A stretch of DNA of 64,000 nt from Methanomassiliicoccales archaeon LGM-RCC1 (GTDB lineage: Archaea > Thermoplasmatota > Thermoplasmata > Methanomassiliicoccales > Methanomethylophilaceae). The notes under the pieces are model-generated. The model was not told the DNA's origin. It did no database searches and was given only the letters and a program-made list of their open reading frames with translations. The translations under genes were made by a program, and so were the position numbers. The first letter of the stretch is position 1. Every line of letters starts with the position of its first letter. The stretch lies in the NCBI GenBank assembly GCA_030168575.1, contig CP115555.1, positions 1,426,001 through 1,490,000 of the forward strand, given 5' to 3'. Below are positions 33,795 to 42,628 of this stretch, piece after piece.

Positions 33795-34307
33795 GTGGAT
33801 CAAAGAACGCTTCTGCTAGGCCTGTTCGTGCTTTCAGTCATCTTATCTGCACTGTTTTTTGCTGTCCCGTTCTGCTATCCTGAGGGCACGTTTGTCTATT
33901 TGGACGGCAGCCCCGCACATATGGACCATGACTGGTCCTCTTTTGGATTGGGGGGATTGGTCTATGCCCTTGGCGACTTCCTTTGCCATCAGTCGTTCAG
34001 TAGATCCATAATCCTGAACGGATCTCAGATGCCGATATGCATAAGGGACATCGGTCTTCTGATAGGATTCGTAATCGGTCTAGTCTATTGCCTGAAGGTA
34101 TCAGAGAAGGTACTGGACCGCAAGCACCTGTTCGCAGGAATCATTCTGCTTCTGCTGACGCTTCTGGAATGGATTTGCGAAAGAGCATTTCATGCTGATA
34201 TGCCCGAGATCCGCATGATACTGGCCATAGTGTCCGGAATCGGTGCTGCGATAATAGTGGCCTGGGCGGCCTATAGAAGTACGGCAGGGCCAGAGGCCCT
34301 GCATTGA
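33795..34307 (+). CDS. DUF2085 membrane protein
   Basis: 170 residues from GTG at 33795 with about four to five hydrophobic helices. The family hallmark is present: LGDFLCHQSFSRSI and MPICIRDIGLLIGFVIGL (about 58-95), including the CHQ and C-x-RD motifs. DUF2085 proteins are small membrane proteins, possibly metal-binding, of unknown function. Convergent with nrdJ and about 70 bases after the secretion pair. Confidence 0.78.
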   Translation: MDQRTLLLGLFVLSVILSALFFAVPFCYPEGTFVYLDGSPAHMDHDWSSFGLGGLVYALGDFLCHQSFSRSIILNGSQMPICIRDIGLLIGFVIGLVYCLKVSEKVLDRKHLFAGIILLLLTLLEWICERAFHADMPEIRMILAIVSGIGAAIIVAWAAYRSTAGPEALH

Positions 34308-34322
34308 AGTTTATCTGTGCGA

Positions 34323-36551
34323 TCACTCGCACTTGGTCCATCCACAGGACTTGCAGACGTTGCATCCGCCCTGGAACTCAAGCTCCGCTCCGCACTTAGG
34401 GCAGGGGTTGATGATCTCCCTCTTGGGCTCCTCGGGCTCCTCTGTAGCGATACCTTTGAGCTGGGCCTGCATCTCCTTGTACATGTCGGTCAATGCCCAT
34501 CCGACGGCCATCGGACAGCACGATCCCATGCTGGTGTCCCTCTTTGTATGCGTCCTGACCACGTAGGAGGGGCATGATCCGGTGGACTTGAGCTGGTCAA
34601 CGATGGCCTCGATTCCGCATCCAGACCTCGCAGCCAACGAGATCATCCTTGAGAGTCCGACCATGAAGTTGTTACATCCTCCAGTGGATCCCTTGTTGAG
34701 GTACGCCTCCACGAGCTCTCCTGTGTCGGGGTTGAAGAATGCCGTGCAGTGCAGCGAACCGCATCCCGTCATGAGCTTCCTCTTCTTTCCGATGACGTTA
34801 TCCTCGACGACCTCGACGACTCCCCTCTTCTCCTCCTTGGGCTCTTCCTCGGCCTTCTTGCTCTCCTTGGTGGAGAGGATGCCGAGACGCTTGCATCCGT
34901 CACGGAAGACAGTTATTCCCTTACAGCCAGACTCCCATGCGTACATGTAGATGTTGTATACGTCCTTCTCAGGGAACTGCTCAGGCAGGTTGACCGTGGA
35001 AGAGATAGATGCATCGATGTGCTTCTGCCATGTGGCCTGCATATCGATCCTCTTCACGTAATCGAGACTCTGTGCGGTGATGAACCTCTCGGGGAGGTCC
35101 TTCTCATCCTTGATGTCAAGATGCTTGTCCATATATGCCTGGACGATGGGTGTGTACACCTTGTAGTACTTGTCCTGGTCCCCGTTGAGTGAGGTTGTCC
35201 TCCTCTCGTAGGAAAGGGCAAAGATGGGCTCGATTCCGCCTGAGATGCCCAGCATCGTCGACAGGGTTCCGGTCGGTGCGATGGTGAGCAGCTGGGAGTT
35301 CCTGAGTCCGTACTGCCTGACGGCCTCTGTGGTCTCTTCAGATGCGTTGAGCTTGAAGTAAGGCGAAGCGATGATCTGATCGGGAACGCACATCTCGAAC
35401 ATTCCCTTCTCTTTCGCCAGCATTGCAGACTCGTAAAGTGCGGTGTCTGCCATGAGCTTTCCGAGCTTGTCGCAGAATGTTACCGATTCCTCGGATCCGA
35501 AAGTGTATCCGAGTTCGATGAGCATATCGGCCAGTCCCATGATTCCGAGACCGATCTGCCTCCACTGGCTGACGGAATCTCTCTGCTCCTGCAGGGGGTG
35601 CAGAGGCAATCCCTCTTCGAGTACGTCGTTGAGTCCGCGGACACATATCCTCACAGCCTCTACGAATTCATCGTTGAGGAACTTTCCGTCCTTGACGAAC
35701 TTGGCTAGGTTCATGCTACCGAGAAGACAGCTTCCTCCAGCGGGAAGGGGCTCCTCTGCACAGGGGTTGGTACCTGCATATGAATAGTTGGGGAACTCGC
35801 TGAGCAGATTCCAACTGGAGATCCTGTCCCAATAGAGGCATCCCGGCTCTCCATAGTCCCAGTTGGTGTAGCAGAGCCTCTCGAAGAACTCCGCCGCATT
35901 GAGCTCTTTCCTTATGTTTTCCTTGCTCTCGGGACGGTCGAACTTCTGAGTGAACATCGTCCTCTGCTTGACGCATCCCATGAACTCGTCGGTAACGCGG
36001 ATGGACATATTTGCCTTGGTTACCCTCTCGAGATCTGTCTTGACGTTCATGAACTCCTCGAGGTCAGGATGATCGCAAGAGATGGTGAGCATCAAAGCTC
36101 CGCGACGTCCATGCTGTCCGATGAGTCCAGTGACCATGGAGAAAAGGTCGGTAAAAGATACTGCTCCCGAGGTCTGAGAAGCAGTGTTGTTGATCTTCGC
36201 ACCGCGCGGGGCGAGTTTCGAGATATCGATTCCCGCTCCTCCGCCGTAACTGAAGGTACGTGCTAGCTTCCCTGCCGTCTCGAAAATGGATTCGATGGAA
36301 TCCTCTGGCGGCGTCAGAACGTAACAGTTGGAAAGGGTGATCTTCCTTCCGGTCTTCTCAAGACCCCTGTTAGCGAGGATCCTTCCTCCGAAGAGGAACT
36401 TCTTCTCCTCGATCATCTTTCTGATATCTTTATTGCCACCACTCACACGGTCTAGCCACTGATCGAAGGTCTCGTTGTCATGACAGTACTTCTTCGTCCA
36501 TATGTCTATACCGAGCTGATTGTCTTCTCCTAGCCAATCTTTGATCTCCAT
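34323..36551 (-). CDS. nrdJ: Adenosylcobalamin-dependent ribonucleotide reductase (class II)
   Basis: 742 residues from the ATG at 36549-36551, which begins MEIKDWLGEDNQLG; the 36-residue upstream extension looks like leader sequence. Active-site features: SNCYVLTPPEDS (redox Cys), TFSYGGGAGIDIS, and TNPCAEEPLPAGGSC with the radical Cys and Glu. A C-terminal zinc ribbon (CPKCGAELEFQGGCNVCKSC) acts as the thioredoxin-accessible shuttle. Reduces ribonucleotides with B12 instead of a diiron radical, as expected of a strict anaerobe. Its long upstream region contains a 10-bp palindrome. Confidence 0.92.
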   Translation of the reverse strand: MEIKDWLGEDNQLGIDIWTKKYCHDNETFDQWLDRVSGGNKDIRKMIEEKKFLFGGRILANRGLEKTGRKITLSNCYVLTPPEDSIESIFETAGKLARTFSYGGGAGIDISKLAPRGAKINNTASQTSGAVSFTDLFSMVTGLIGQHGRRGALMLTISCDHPDLEEFMNVKTDLERVTKANMSIRVTDEFMGCVKQRTMFTQKFDRPESKENIRKELNAAEFFERLCYTNWDYGEPGCLYWDRISSWNLLSEFPNYSYAGTNPCAEEPLPAGGSCLLGSMNLAKFVKDGKFLNDEFVEAVRICVRGLNDVLEEGLPLHPLQEQRDSVSQWRQIGLGIMGLADMLIELGYTFGSEESVTFCDKLGKLMADTALYESAMLAKEKGMFEMCVPDQIIASPYFKLNASEETTEAVRQYGLRNSQLLTIAPTGTLSTMLGISGGIEPIFALSYERRTTSLNGDQDKYYKVYTPIVQAYMDKHLDIKDEKDLPERFITAQSLDYVKRIDMQATWQKHIDASISSTVNLPEQFPEKDVYNIYMYAWESGCKGITVFRDGCKRLGILSTKESKKAEEEPKEEKRGVVEVVEDNVIGKKRKLMTGCGSLHCTAFFNPDTGELVEAYLNKGSTGGCNNFMVGLSRMISLAARSGCGIEAIVDQLKSTGSCPSYVVRTHTKRDTSMGSCCPMAVGWALTDMYKEMQAQLKGIATEEPEEPKREIINPCPKCGAELEFQGGCNVCKSCGWTKCE

Positions 36552-36903
36552 GTTTTTCCCCCAACCGAGGTGATTGCAATTGCATCCCTCTTTACTCATT
36601 TCGTCAAGGTTCGTGAGTAAATAATACTTGCAATCCCGAATAATGGATGTATAGTCCAATAGATACTAAAAAGATGGCTTGCTGATGAATTTTGTTAAGG
36701 TCAAACATTAACTGGCCAGTTATGTCCACTTCACGTCGAACTTGCACTTCGGACATACCATTTCTGAAGGGATCAGCGACCGGGTCCCGTGTTCTCCGCC
36801 ATCTTTCCGTTACATACTAAATCGCCGACACTTTCGTATGAAGAATCGATTTCTTACTAAAAAATAGTCTTTTATAGTAAGAAATACATTCATTTTCGAT
36901 AAC
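36552..36903. other. Intergenic region between nrdJ and the Fic-like gene
   Basis: 352 bases with no credible gene. Contains the palindrome TGCAATTGCA (36575-36584) about 25-35 bases before the nrdJ start and a near repeat TTGCAATC further on (36629), which may be nrdJ control sites. The right end holds the inverted-repeat operator and TATA of the Fic-like gene. I see no recognisable cobalamin riboswitch. Confidence 0.5.
36850..36884 (+). promoter_or_regulatory. Operator-like inverted repeat around promoter of the Fic-like gene
   Basis: Perfect 10-bp arms TTTCTTACTA (36850-36859) and TAGTAAGAAA (36875-36884), 15 bases apart, enclosing the TATA box TTTTATAG (36870-36877), about 30 bases before the ATG. 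The overlap with the TATA box suggests repression. A looser copy, TTACATACTAAATCG, lies at about 36810. The protein it controls has a C-terminal winged helix and may bind here. Confidence 0.6.
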
Positions 36904-37746
36904 ATGCTATCGAATGAATCTCTTGACAAGGCCGAATTCGACCTGATGAAGGAAATCTGGACCGTCAGCGCCTTGGATGGGATCAGGAGCTCATTCTACG
37001 GCAAGGAACTCGAAGCTGCCGAGAGAGGCGTCCGTATCGGTAACGCCATCCTCCACGACAAAGAGAGCATCCCTGTAGGCGAGACCCGTATCCAATCCAT
37101 CATAGACGGTGACCAACCGCTATCGCACAGCGAGCATCTAATCGCAGGATACGACAGGGCCATGCGCATGATCATACGCGACTACGAGCGCCTGGATTTC
37201 GACGAGAAGAGCCTTCTCAGCATCCACAGGATTCTGTTCTCCGATCTCCTCTGCGAGAAAGGTAAGTTCAGGATCGGATCGGAGAATGCGATATCCTACC
37301 TGTTCGAAAGCTACAGATCTCAGACCACGGAAGCCCTGGCCTATATCCCCGGACTCATGGAGAGGTTCTCCCAGATAGAGCCCTTCAGGGACGGTAACAA
37401 GAGGATGAGATCCCTGGTGACCACACTGCTTCTTCTCAAGAACGGATACCACGCGCACATCTACGTCGGTCTCGATGAGAGCCTGCCGCTGTTGGAGGCC
37501 CTTGTCAGCAGCTACAACGAACTGGACAGAAGGTATCCGATAGTCGACAACCGCAAGGTGAAGAAGAGGGACAGGATCCTCCACATCATAGAGACCTCCC
37601 CCGCTCCGCTGAAGAAGAGGGACATCTGCGCATGCATCCCAGACGTCAGCATCAGGACGGCCGATGTCGTGCTCTCCGACCTCCTCGAGCAGAACAAGAT
37701 CGAGAAGCTCGGAACATTCAAAGATGCGAAATACATCCTGATCTGA
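36904..37746 (+). CDS. Fic-fold protein with atypical active site and C-terminal winged helix
   Basis: 280 residues. Fic domain (about 60-190) followed by a winged-helix DNA-binding domain (about 220-280, ILHIIETSPAPLKKRDICACI). The signature reads IEPFRDGNKRMRS (37375-37413) where active Fic enzymes have HPFxxGNGRxxR: the catalytic His is Glu159 and the second Gly is Lys. AMP transfer is therefore doubtful. An upstream ALDGI resembles the inhibitory-helix motif with Glu changed to Asp. The fold plus DNA-binding domain and the palindrome at its promoter suggest an autoregulated transcription factor. Confidence 0.8.
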   Translation: MLSNESLDKAEFDLMKEIWTVSALDGIRSSFYGKELEAAERGVRIGNAILHDKESIPVGETRIQSIIDGDQPLSHSEHLIAGYDRAMRMIIRDYERLDFDEKSLLSIHRILFSDLLCEKGKFRIGSENAISYLFESYRSQTTEALAYIPGLMERFSQIEPFRDGNKRMRSLVTTLLLLKNGYHAHIYVGLDESLPLLEALVSSYNELDRRYPIVDNRKVKKRDRILHIIETSPAPLKKRDICACIPDVSIRTADVVLSDLLEQNKIEKLGTFKDAKYILI

Positions 37747-37789
37747 TTCAACAAATATATACTAAGTCGTACTGAACAGGGATGATATC

Positions 37790-38995
37790 ATGAAGACTAT
37801 CAGAGCGTCTAGAAGGTCATTGGGAATGAACTATGCGATACGCGAGGTCATCGTTCCCGCCGCAGAGGCTGAAAAGGCCGGAAAGAAGCTCTACAGGCTC
37901 AACATCGGTGACCCCAACAAATGGGACTTCGAGACGCCTGAGTACTTCAAGCAGACTCTAAGAGAGGCTGTGGACAGGGTCGATAACGGTTACGGCGACT
38001 CGCAGGGAGAGATGAATCTCAGGACCGCCGTGGTCGACAGGGAGAAGGAGAAGAACGGGATCACCATCTCCACGGATGACGTCTACGTCACGGCCGGTGT
38101 GAGCGAATGCATCGAGGTGATGATGGGTACCTTCTTGGAGCCCGGAGACGAGGTCCTCGTTCCCGGACCCGGATATCCTTCCTACATGCAGTACATACAT
38201 TTCTTCGAAGGAAGGACCGTCCCGTACAGACAGATCGAGGAGGAGGACTGGAGACCCGACATGGACATGATCCGCAAGAGGATCACCAACAGGACGAAGG
38301 CCATGGTCCTCATCAACCCCAACAATCCCACCGGTGCTGTCTACAACAAGAAGGATATCATTGAATTCGGCGACATCGCGGCCGAGTACGACATTCCGCT
38401 TATCTCAGACGAGATCTACGACAAGATAGTCTTCGACGGAGAATTCTACTCCGCATCCAGGCTGAAATCCGATGTGCCCAGGATAATCCTCAACGGATTC
38501 TCCAAGGTAAACCTCATGCCCGGATGGAGGATGGGTTACTGCTACTTCATGGATGAGAAGGGCCTCATGGACGAGATCCGCCTCGGAATGATGAAGCAGT
38601 TCAGGGCAAGGATCTGCCCCAACGTCCCCTGCCAGGCTGCCGCCCAGGCATCGCTCCAGGGACCCCAGGACTACATCGTCGACATGAACAGGAAGCTGAA
38701 GGAAAGGGCCGATTACAGCTACAAGAGGCTCAACGAGATCGACCTCATCTCCACACGCAGGGCCAAAGGAGCACTATACATGTTCCCGAAGATCGACCTC
38801 AGGGGAACACCCTGGAAGGACGACAAGGACTTCGTCTTCGACCTCATCAAGGAAGAGGGCGTCGTGTTCGTTCACGGAAGCGGTTTCTGCGAGGAGTTCG
38901 GAAGGGACCATTTCCGCTCGATCCTGCTCGCTCCCCTGGACACCCTGGATGAGGCATACGATAAAGTGGAGAAGTTCATCAAGAGACGCACCTGA
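37790..38995 (+). CDS. Class I/II PLP-dependent aminotransferase
   Basis: 401 residues, full length. PLP Lys in NGFSKVNLMPGWRMGY (about 240), NPNNPTGAVY (about 178-187) and SDEIYDKIVFD (about 205) are diagnostic of the aspartate/alanine aminotransferase fold. Probably converts pyruvate or a branched or aromatic 2-oxo acid to an amino acid. TATA AAATATATAC at 37752-37761. Followed by a nitrilase-family gene 20 bases later. Given the 2-oxoacid genes elsewhere in the window, an amino-acid biosynthetic role fits. Confidence 0.88.
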   Translation: MKTIRASRRSLGMNYAIREVIVPAAEAEKAGKKLYRLNIGDPNKWDFETPEYFKQTLREAVDRVDNGYGDSQGEMNLRTAVVDREKEKNGITISTDDVYVTAGVSECIEVMMGTFLEPGDEVLVPGPGYPSYMQYIHFFEGRTVPYRQIEEEDWRPDMDMIRKRITNRTKAMVLINPNNPTGAVYNKKDIIEFGDIAAEYDIPLISDEIYDKIVFDGEFYSASRLKSDVPRIILNGFSKVNLMPGWRMGYCYFMDEKGLMDEIRLGMMKQFRARICPNVPCQAAAQASLQGPQDYIVDMNRKLKERADYSYKRLNEIDLISTRRAKGALYMFPKIDLRGTPWKDDKDFVFDLIKEEGVVFVHGSGFCEEFGRDHFRSILLAPLDTLDEAYDKVEKFIKRRT

Positions 38996-39015
38996 ACGTC
39001 TTGAACAGAGGAACG

Positions 39016-39810
39016 ATGAGAGAGATCCGTCTTACCATCGCTCAGATACAGAGCATCGCAGGCGATACTGAAGGCAACTTCCGTCGCATGGAGGGGATCG
39101 TCCTTGACAATACCGATTCGGATATCGTCTGCTTCCATGAGATGTGCCTGTCCGGATACAGTACGAACGACCCGCGCAGATTCGCTCTGTCGCCTGATAA
39201 CGAATACATTCTCAAGGTCCGCGATCTCGCGAAGGAGACGGGGACATGCATAGTCTTCGGCTATCTCGAGGAGAACGGCGAGAAGCCGTACATGAGTCAG
39301 GAGATAGCTGACGGAACGGATGATCCCAAATTGTACAGGAAGACTCATCTGGGAACTGCCGAATCGAAGGTGTTCGCCGTTGGAGATGACCTTCCGGTGT
39401 TCGATGTCAAGGGAGTATGTGTCGGGATACAGTTGTGCATCGAATCCCACATTCAGGACATCTGCTCCACATTCAGGGCGAAGGGCGCCGAGCTTGTCCT
39501 CACACCGTTCGCCAATGGCATCACCGGTGAAAGGAGGCGTGCCGTTTGGTATTCCTACCTGCCGGCCAGAGCAAGCGACAATGGTCTTTACGTCGCGGCA
39601 TGCAGCGCCATAGGGAGCAACGGTCAGGGCGCGGAATTCGGAGGCGGGCTGATCCTCATAGATCCGAAGGGCCAGGTAATCGACGAGTACTACGGTACCG
39701 ACGAGCACTGCCTTACAGCAGTCATCGGCGGAAAACTGCCCAGGGACGGACCGGAGACGATGTCCAACATCTCCTACTACGACAGAAGGAGACCGGAACT
39801 TTACAGATGA
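39016..39810 (+). CDS. Carbon-nitrogen hydrolase (nitrilase superfamily)
   Basis: 264 residues from the ATG at 39016 with GAGGA just upstream; an in-frame TTG at 39001 is unlikely. Catalytic triad: Glu in VCFHEMCLSGYS (about 40), Lys in LYRKTHLG (about 108), Cys in GIQLCIESHI (about 141). Hydrolyses amides or nitriles; candidate roles include omega-amidase or N-carbamoyl amidase. Likely co-transcribed with the aminotransferase. Confidence 0.85.
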   Translation: MREIRLTIAQIQSIAGDTEGNFRRMEGIVLDNTDSDIVCFHEMCLSGYSTNDPRRFALSPDNEYILKVRDLAKETGTCIVFGYLEENGEKPYMSQEIADGTDDPKLYRKTHLGTAESKVFAVGDDLPVFDVKGVCVGIQLCIESHIQDICSTFRAKGAELVLTPFANGITGERRRAVWYSYLPARASDNGLYVAACSAIGSNGQGAEFGGGLILIDPKGQVIDEYYGTDEHCLTAVIGGKLPRDGPETMSNISYYDRRRPELYR

Positions 39811-40167
39811 TCAGGCTTTCTCTGCGTTGTTATTGACGCAGCTGTCGACCAGATCCTTGAGGGGTTTGAACCTCTGGACGTGTATGAAATAGATGTGGTC
39901 GGCACCGTCTATCCTGGAATTGATGAGCCCGGAGACCAGCAGTTTCCTCATCGCCTTGCTGGTCCTCTGTTCGTCCATACCGAAGAGACCGTTAGGCCAG
40001 GGGGAGCGAATCTCTTTCTTCGTGAGCTCCCTGAGAATGGTCAGAGCATCCTCATCATCCAGAGCCTTTACGATCTCAAAAACCGGATCGGAGGTGAATG
40101 ATGCCAATGGGGACGATCCGCAAGCACATACGTGCTTGCTCATTTTCTGCTTGGATTGCTCTTCCAT
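39811..40167 (-). CDS. Winged-helix regulator (ArsR-like)
   Basis: 118 residues from the ATG at 40165-40167 (MEEQSKQ); the 36-residue upstream extension is low in protein character. Central winged helix with KALDDEDALTILRELTKKE (about 30-48) and the wing-like GADHIYFIHV (about 90). A CACGSS motif near the N-terminus may hold a metal or thiol sensor. An inverted repeat TACCC-N5-GGGTA lies about 10-20 bases upstream of the start (around 40177-40191), a possible self-operator. Confidence 0.7.
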   Translation of the reverse strand: MEEQSKQKMSKHVCACGSSPLASFTSDPVFEIVKALDDEDALTILRELTKKEIRSPWPNGLFGMDEQRTSKAMRKLLVSGLINSRIDGADHIYFIHVQRFKPLKDLVDSCVNNNAEKA

Positions 40168-40271
40168 GAAACGGTTATACCCTAGACGGGTAGATAAGTG
40201 TTTTTTGTATTTTGCGTGAATATGCAGGATGATGGCCAAAAGGGAAGGTGGGCCCCCTCTCAGCCCGATAC

Positions 40272-41195
40272 TCATTCTTCGAAAAATACGGAATGGGTGT
40301 TCCCGAGGATGTGTGAGTAACGATCGTGAATGACCTTCTCGAACCTCTTCAGAACCTCGTTGTACTCAGCCTCGAGTTCCTTCTCACCGTAATTGAGCGA
40401 ATTCAGGTAAACCTTCTGATACTTGGGCTCTTCGGCGGCATCCACGAAATCTATTATGTCCTTGATGCTCTCCTCTATGGAGGTCAGGCTGGTGATGTTT
40501 ATCGCAAGTATCCTGTCGATGAGCTCGGTATCGGTCTTGAGGAAGGATATGATCCCCTCGCAGGCCTCGTCCTTGATGTGCCCGTTCATCTCCTGATCGA
40601 TGAAATGGTCGATCTTGGAATCCTTCATAGACCTGACTTTTTTCAGTGTGACGGCGTCATCCACCGAGACCAGGAGTTCAAACACGGAATCATTCCTGGG
40701 TTTGGGCGGTTCTACCATTGGATGCTCCTCAGGTGCGTCGATCCTCTTTGAATCCGGCGGGGAGGTTATCCTCTCTGGTTGGTCCGACGGGGGCAGCCTG
40801 GGCTTCTCATCGGGCGATTTGATCCTCGCCTTCTCAGGTGGTCCCGACAGCCTCTCCGGTGTCGAGAGCCTGCTGGGTGCGGACAGCCTCATCGCCGAGG
40901 TGATCCTCTCTATGTCTTCCTTGCCTGTGAACTTCCTGCATTCGTCCATGACGTACTCATCCAACGATTCATACTTGGAGAGTCTGCCGCGATAATGCAC
41001 GGACATGATCGGCTCCGATTCGGGGACCGGCAAATCATCCAGAAGAGCCTCGAGGACATCCAAATCCTTGCCCAGCATATCGATGATCTTCAGATACTCA
41101 TGCCTATTTGCGGGATCCGTACGCATCATAGAGGCGAAGATAACAGTCTCGTTCAGCTTGCGGTCCCTGATACTGTCAAACCTGGCATCCCACAT
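40272..41195 (-). CDS. Uncharacterised protein with proline/arginine repeat linker
   Basis: 307 residues in three parts. N-terminal helical domain (1-100), a linker of about 60 residues (100-162) made of repeats of the form R-[LI]-x-x-P (RLSAPS, RLSTPE, RLSGPP, RIKSPD, RLPPSD, RITSPP, RIDAPE), and a C-terminal helical domain (about 165-307). No known family. The linker resembles a disordered, multivalent interaction region. Ends just before an unrelated HTH gene. Confidence 0.6.
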   Translation of the reverse strand: MWDARFDSIRDRKLNETVIFASMMRTDPANRHEYLKIIDMLGKDLDVLEALLDDLPVPESEPIMSVHYRGRLSKYESLDEYVMDECRKFTGKEDIERITSAMRLSAPSRLSTPERLSGPPEKARIKSPDEKPRLPPSDQPERITSPPDSKRIDAPEEHPMVEPPKPRNDSVFELLVSVDDAVTLKKVRSMKDSKIDHFIDQEMNGHIKDEACEGIISFLKTDTELIDRILAINITSLTSIEESIKDIIDFVDAAEEPKYQKVYLNSLNYGEKELEAEYNEVLKRFEKVIHDRYSHILGNTHSVFFEE

Positions 41196-41295
41196 GGTTT
41201 TGGAGATGTGCTTGGAAGTTCAAATAGTTATAGAAAAGGGCCGCCGTCCGATTGGGGAAGGGAATAGATTGGGGAGGGCCTCACGGCCCGCCCCC

Positions 41296-41694
41296 TCATT
41301 CGAGAAAATACGTTTTCACCTTTGGTGAGAATAGGTACAGTAGGATGAAGAGGTTGACGATTATCAGGCCTATGGTGGGATACGCTCCCAGATACACGTT
41401 GTAAGCCTCCATAATCAGGGCGAGGACGGAGACGATTACTCCGAGGTACCAGAATACACTCCAGCCTTTGAGGAATCCCCATCCGACTATCATGGAGATG
41501 AAACCAACGACAGTGTTCACAATTGCTGAGGTCTGCAGTGCTCCGATATCGAAATCGGGCAGGATGTCTGCTATGATGTCCTCGAACTCGGGCAATACAA
41601 GACCGAGAATCCCCACCACGAAGCATATGATACCCGTAATGAAGAAAAGGACTCCTATTAATGCGATCAAAATTGGCGTCTTTTTCTCAGACAT
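41296..41694 (-). CDS. Four-helix membrane protein, unknown function
   Basis: 132 residues with four strongly hydrophobic helices (about 8-30, 52-72, 78-98, 102-124), short loops and a positive N-terminus (MSEKK). No family recognised. Unlinked to neighbours; a GGCCC/GGGCC hairpin (about 41275-41290) follows its stop and may terminate it. Confidence 0.65.
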   Translation of the reverse strand: MSEKKTPILIALIGVLFFITGIICFVVGILGLVLPEFEDIIADILPDFDIGALQTSAIVNTVVGFISMIVGWGFLKGWSVFWYLGVIVSVLALIMEAYNVYLGAYPTIGLIIVNLFILLYLFSPKVKTYFLE

Positions 41695-41922
41695 GACTGC
41701 GCAATGCCATTCTACATTTATAAAATAGTATGGAGAAAAGGAACTAATTTCAGGAAAATGAGAATTTCACGGACAAAAAACGGCTATGATTTCAAAAAAT
41801 TGGATTAACCCTCCGAACGAACGCGTTCACGCATCAGAGAGGACTGATAGTGCGTTTGATTCTTTAGCTCCTTCCGTTCTTTTCAACTGTGAACTTATCT
41901 TCACTCTGAAACAAAGGAAATA

Positions 41923-41945
41923 AAGGCTGCCTGGAAGGCAGCCTT
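41923..41945 (-). terminator. TBP gene terminator
   Basis: Perfect 10-bp stem AAGGCTGCCT/AGGCAGCCTT with a three-base loop; on the minus strand it continues TTTATTTCC. About 20 bases past the TBP stop. Confidence 0.7.
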
Positions 41946-41965
41946 GGAAAATTATGAAGGATTAT

Positions 41966-42562
41966 TCATGGCAGGAGCCCAGCGCTTCTGAGCTCATCTG
42001 CGAGGTTATCGACGGCCCTCTCGGCCTCGGCAAGCTGCTTTGCACCGGCGATGACGATCTTTCCGGAGCCGAAGAGCAGGATGACGACCTTGGGGTCATT
42101 GATCCTGTAGACGAGACCGGGGAACTGCTCGGGCTCGTACTCGACCTTCTCCAGACCGAGTGTGATCGCTGTGGTGTTGAGATTGACCTCTGCCTTGAGG
42201 TCGGCTGAAGAGACCATGTTCTGAATCTCGGTCTTGGGGTTGTCGTAGACGTCCTGGCCGATTGCTTTGAGATCGGACAGTACCTTCTTGACCGATGCCT
42301 CGAGCATCTTGAGGTCCGTGGATCCGGTGAAGACAGCCTTTCCTGACCTGAAGAGGAGGACGGAAGTCTTGGGTTCCTTGACCCTGTACACGAGTCCGGG
42401 GAATGTGTGGGGGTCATACTTGGAATCGTTAAGGCCCTCCATGATCTTGTTGAGATCAAATCCATCCGAAAGCTGTGTGGATGCGACGATGTTCTGCACG
42501 TGAAGGTTCCAACGATCCTTGGAATCAGAAACCTGTGAAATGTTCTGTGCTTGGTCCTTCAT
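41966..42562 (-). CDS. tbp: TATA-box-binding protein
   Basis: 198 residues from the ATG at 42560-42562. Two imperfect repeats form the saddle (about 12-95 and 105-187): NIVASTQLSDGFDLNKIMEG and the YDPHTFPGLVYRVKEPKTS signature in the first, matched by YEPEQFPGLVYRINDPKVV in the second. General transcription factor that recognises TATA boxes and recruits TFB and RNA polymerase. Its presence with these repeats is the strongest single mark of an archaeal genome here. Confidence 0.95.
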   Translation of the reverse strand: MKDQAQNISQVSDSKDRWNLHVQNIVASTQLSDGFDLNKIMEGLNDSKYDPHTFPGLVYRVKEPKTSVLLFRSGKAVFTGSTDLKMLEASVKKVLSDLKAIGQDVYDNPKTEIQNMVSSADLKAEVNLNTTAITLGLEKVEYEPEQFPGLVYRINDPKVVILLFGSGKIVIAGAKQLAEAERAVDNLADELRSAGLLP

Positions 42563-42584
42563 GCTACAGGGCATTTATAATCAG

Positions 42585-42592
42585 TATATAAA
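42585..42592 (-). promoter_or_regulatory. TATA box of tbp
   Basis: Minus-strand TTTATATA centred about 26 bases before the tbp ATG; leaderless geometry, and a textbook target for the protein it drives. Confidence 0.65.
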
Positions 42593-42628
42593 CTCATTTC
42601 TGATTTACTACGACGATGGTCAAAATCA

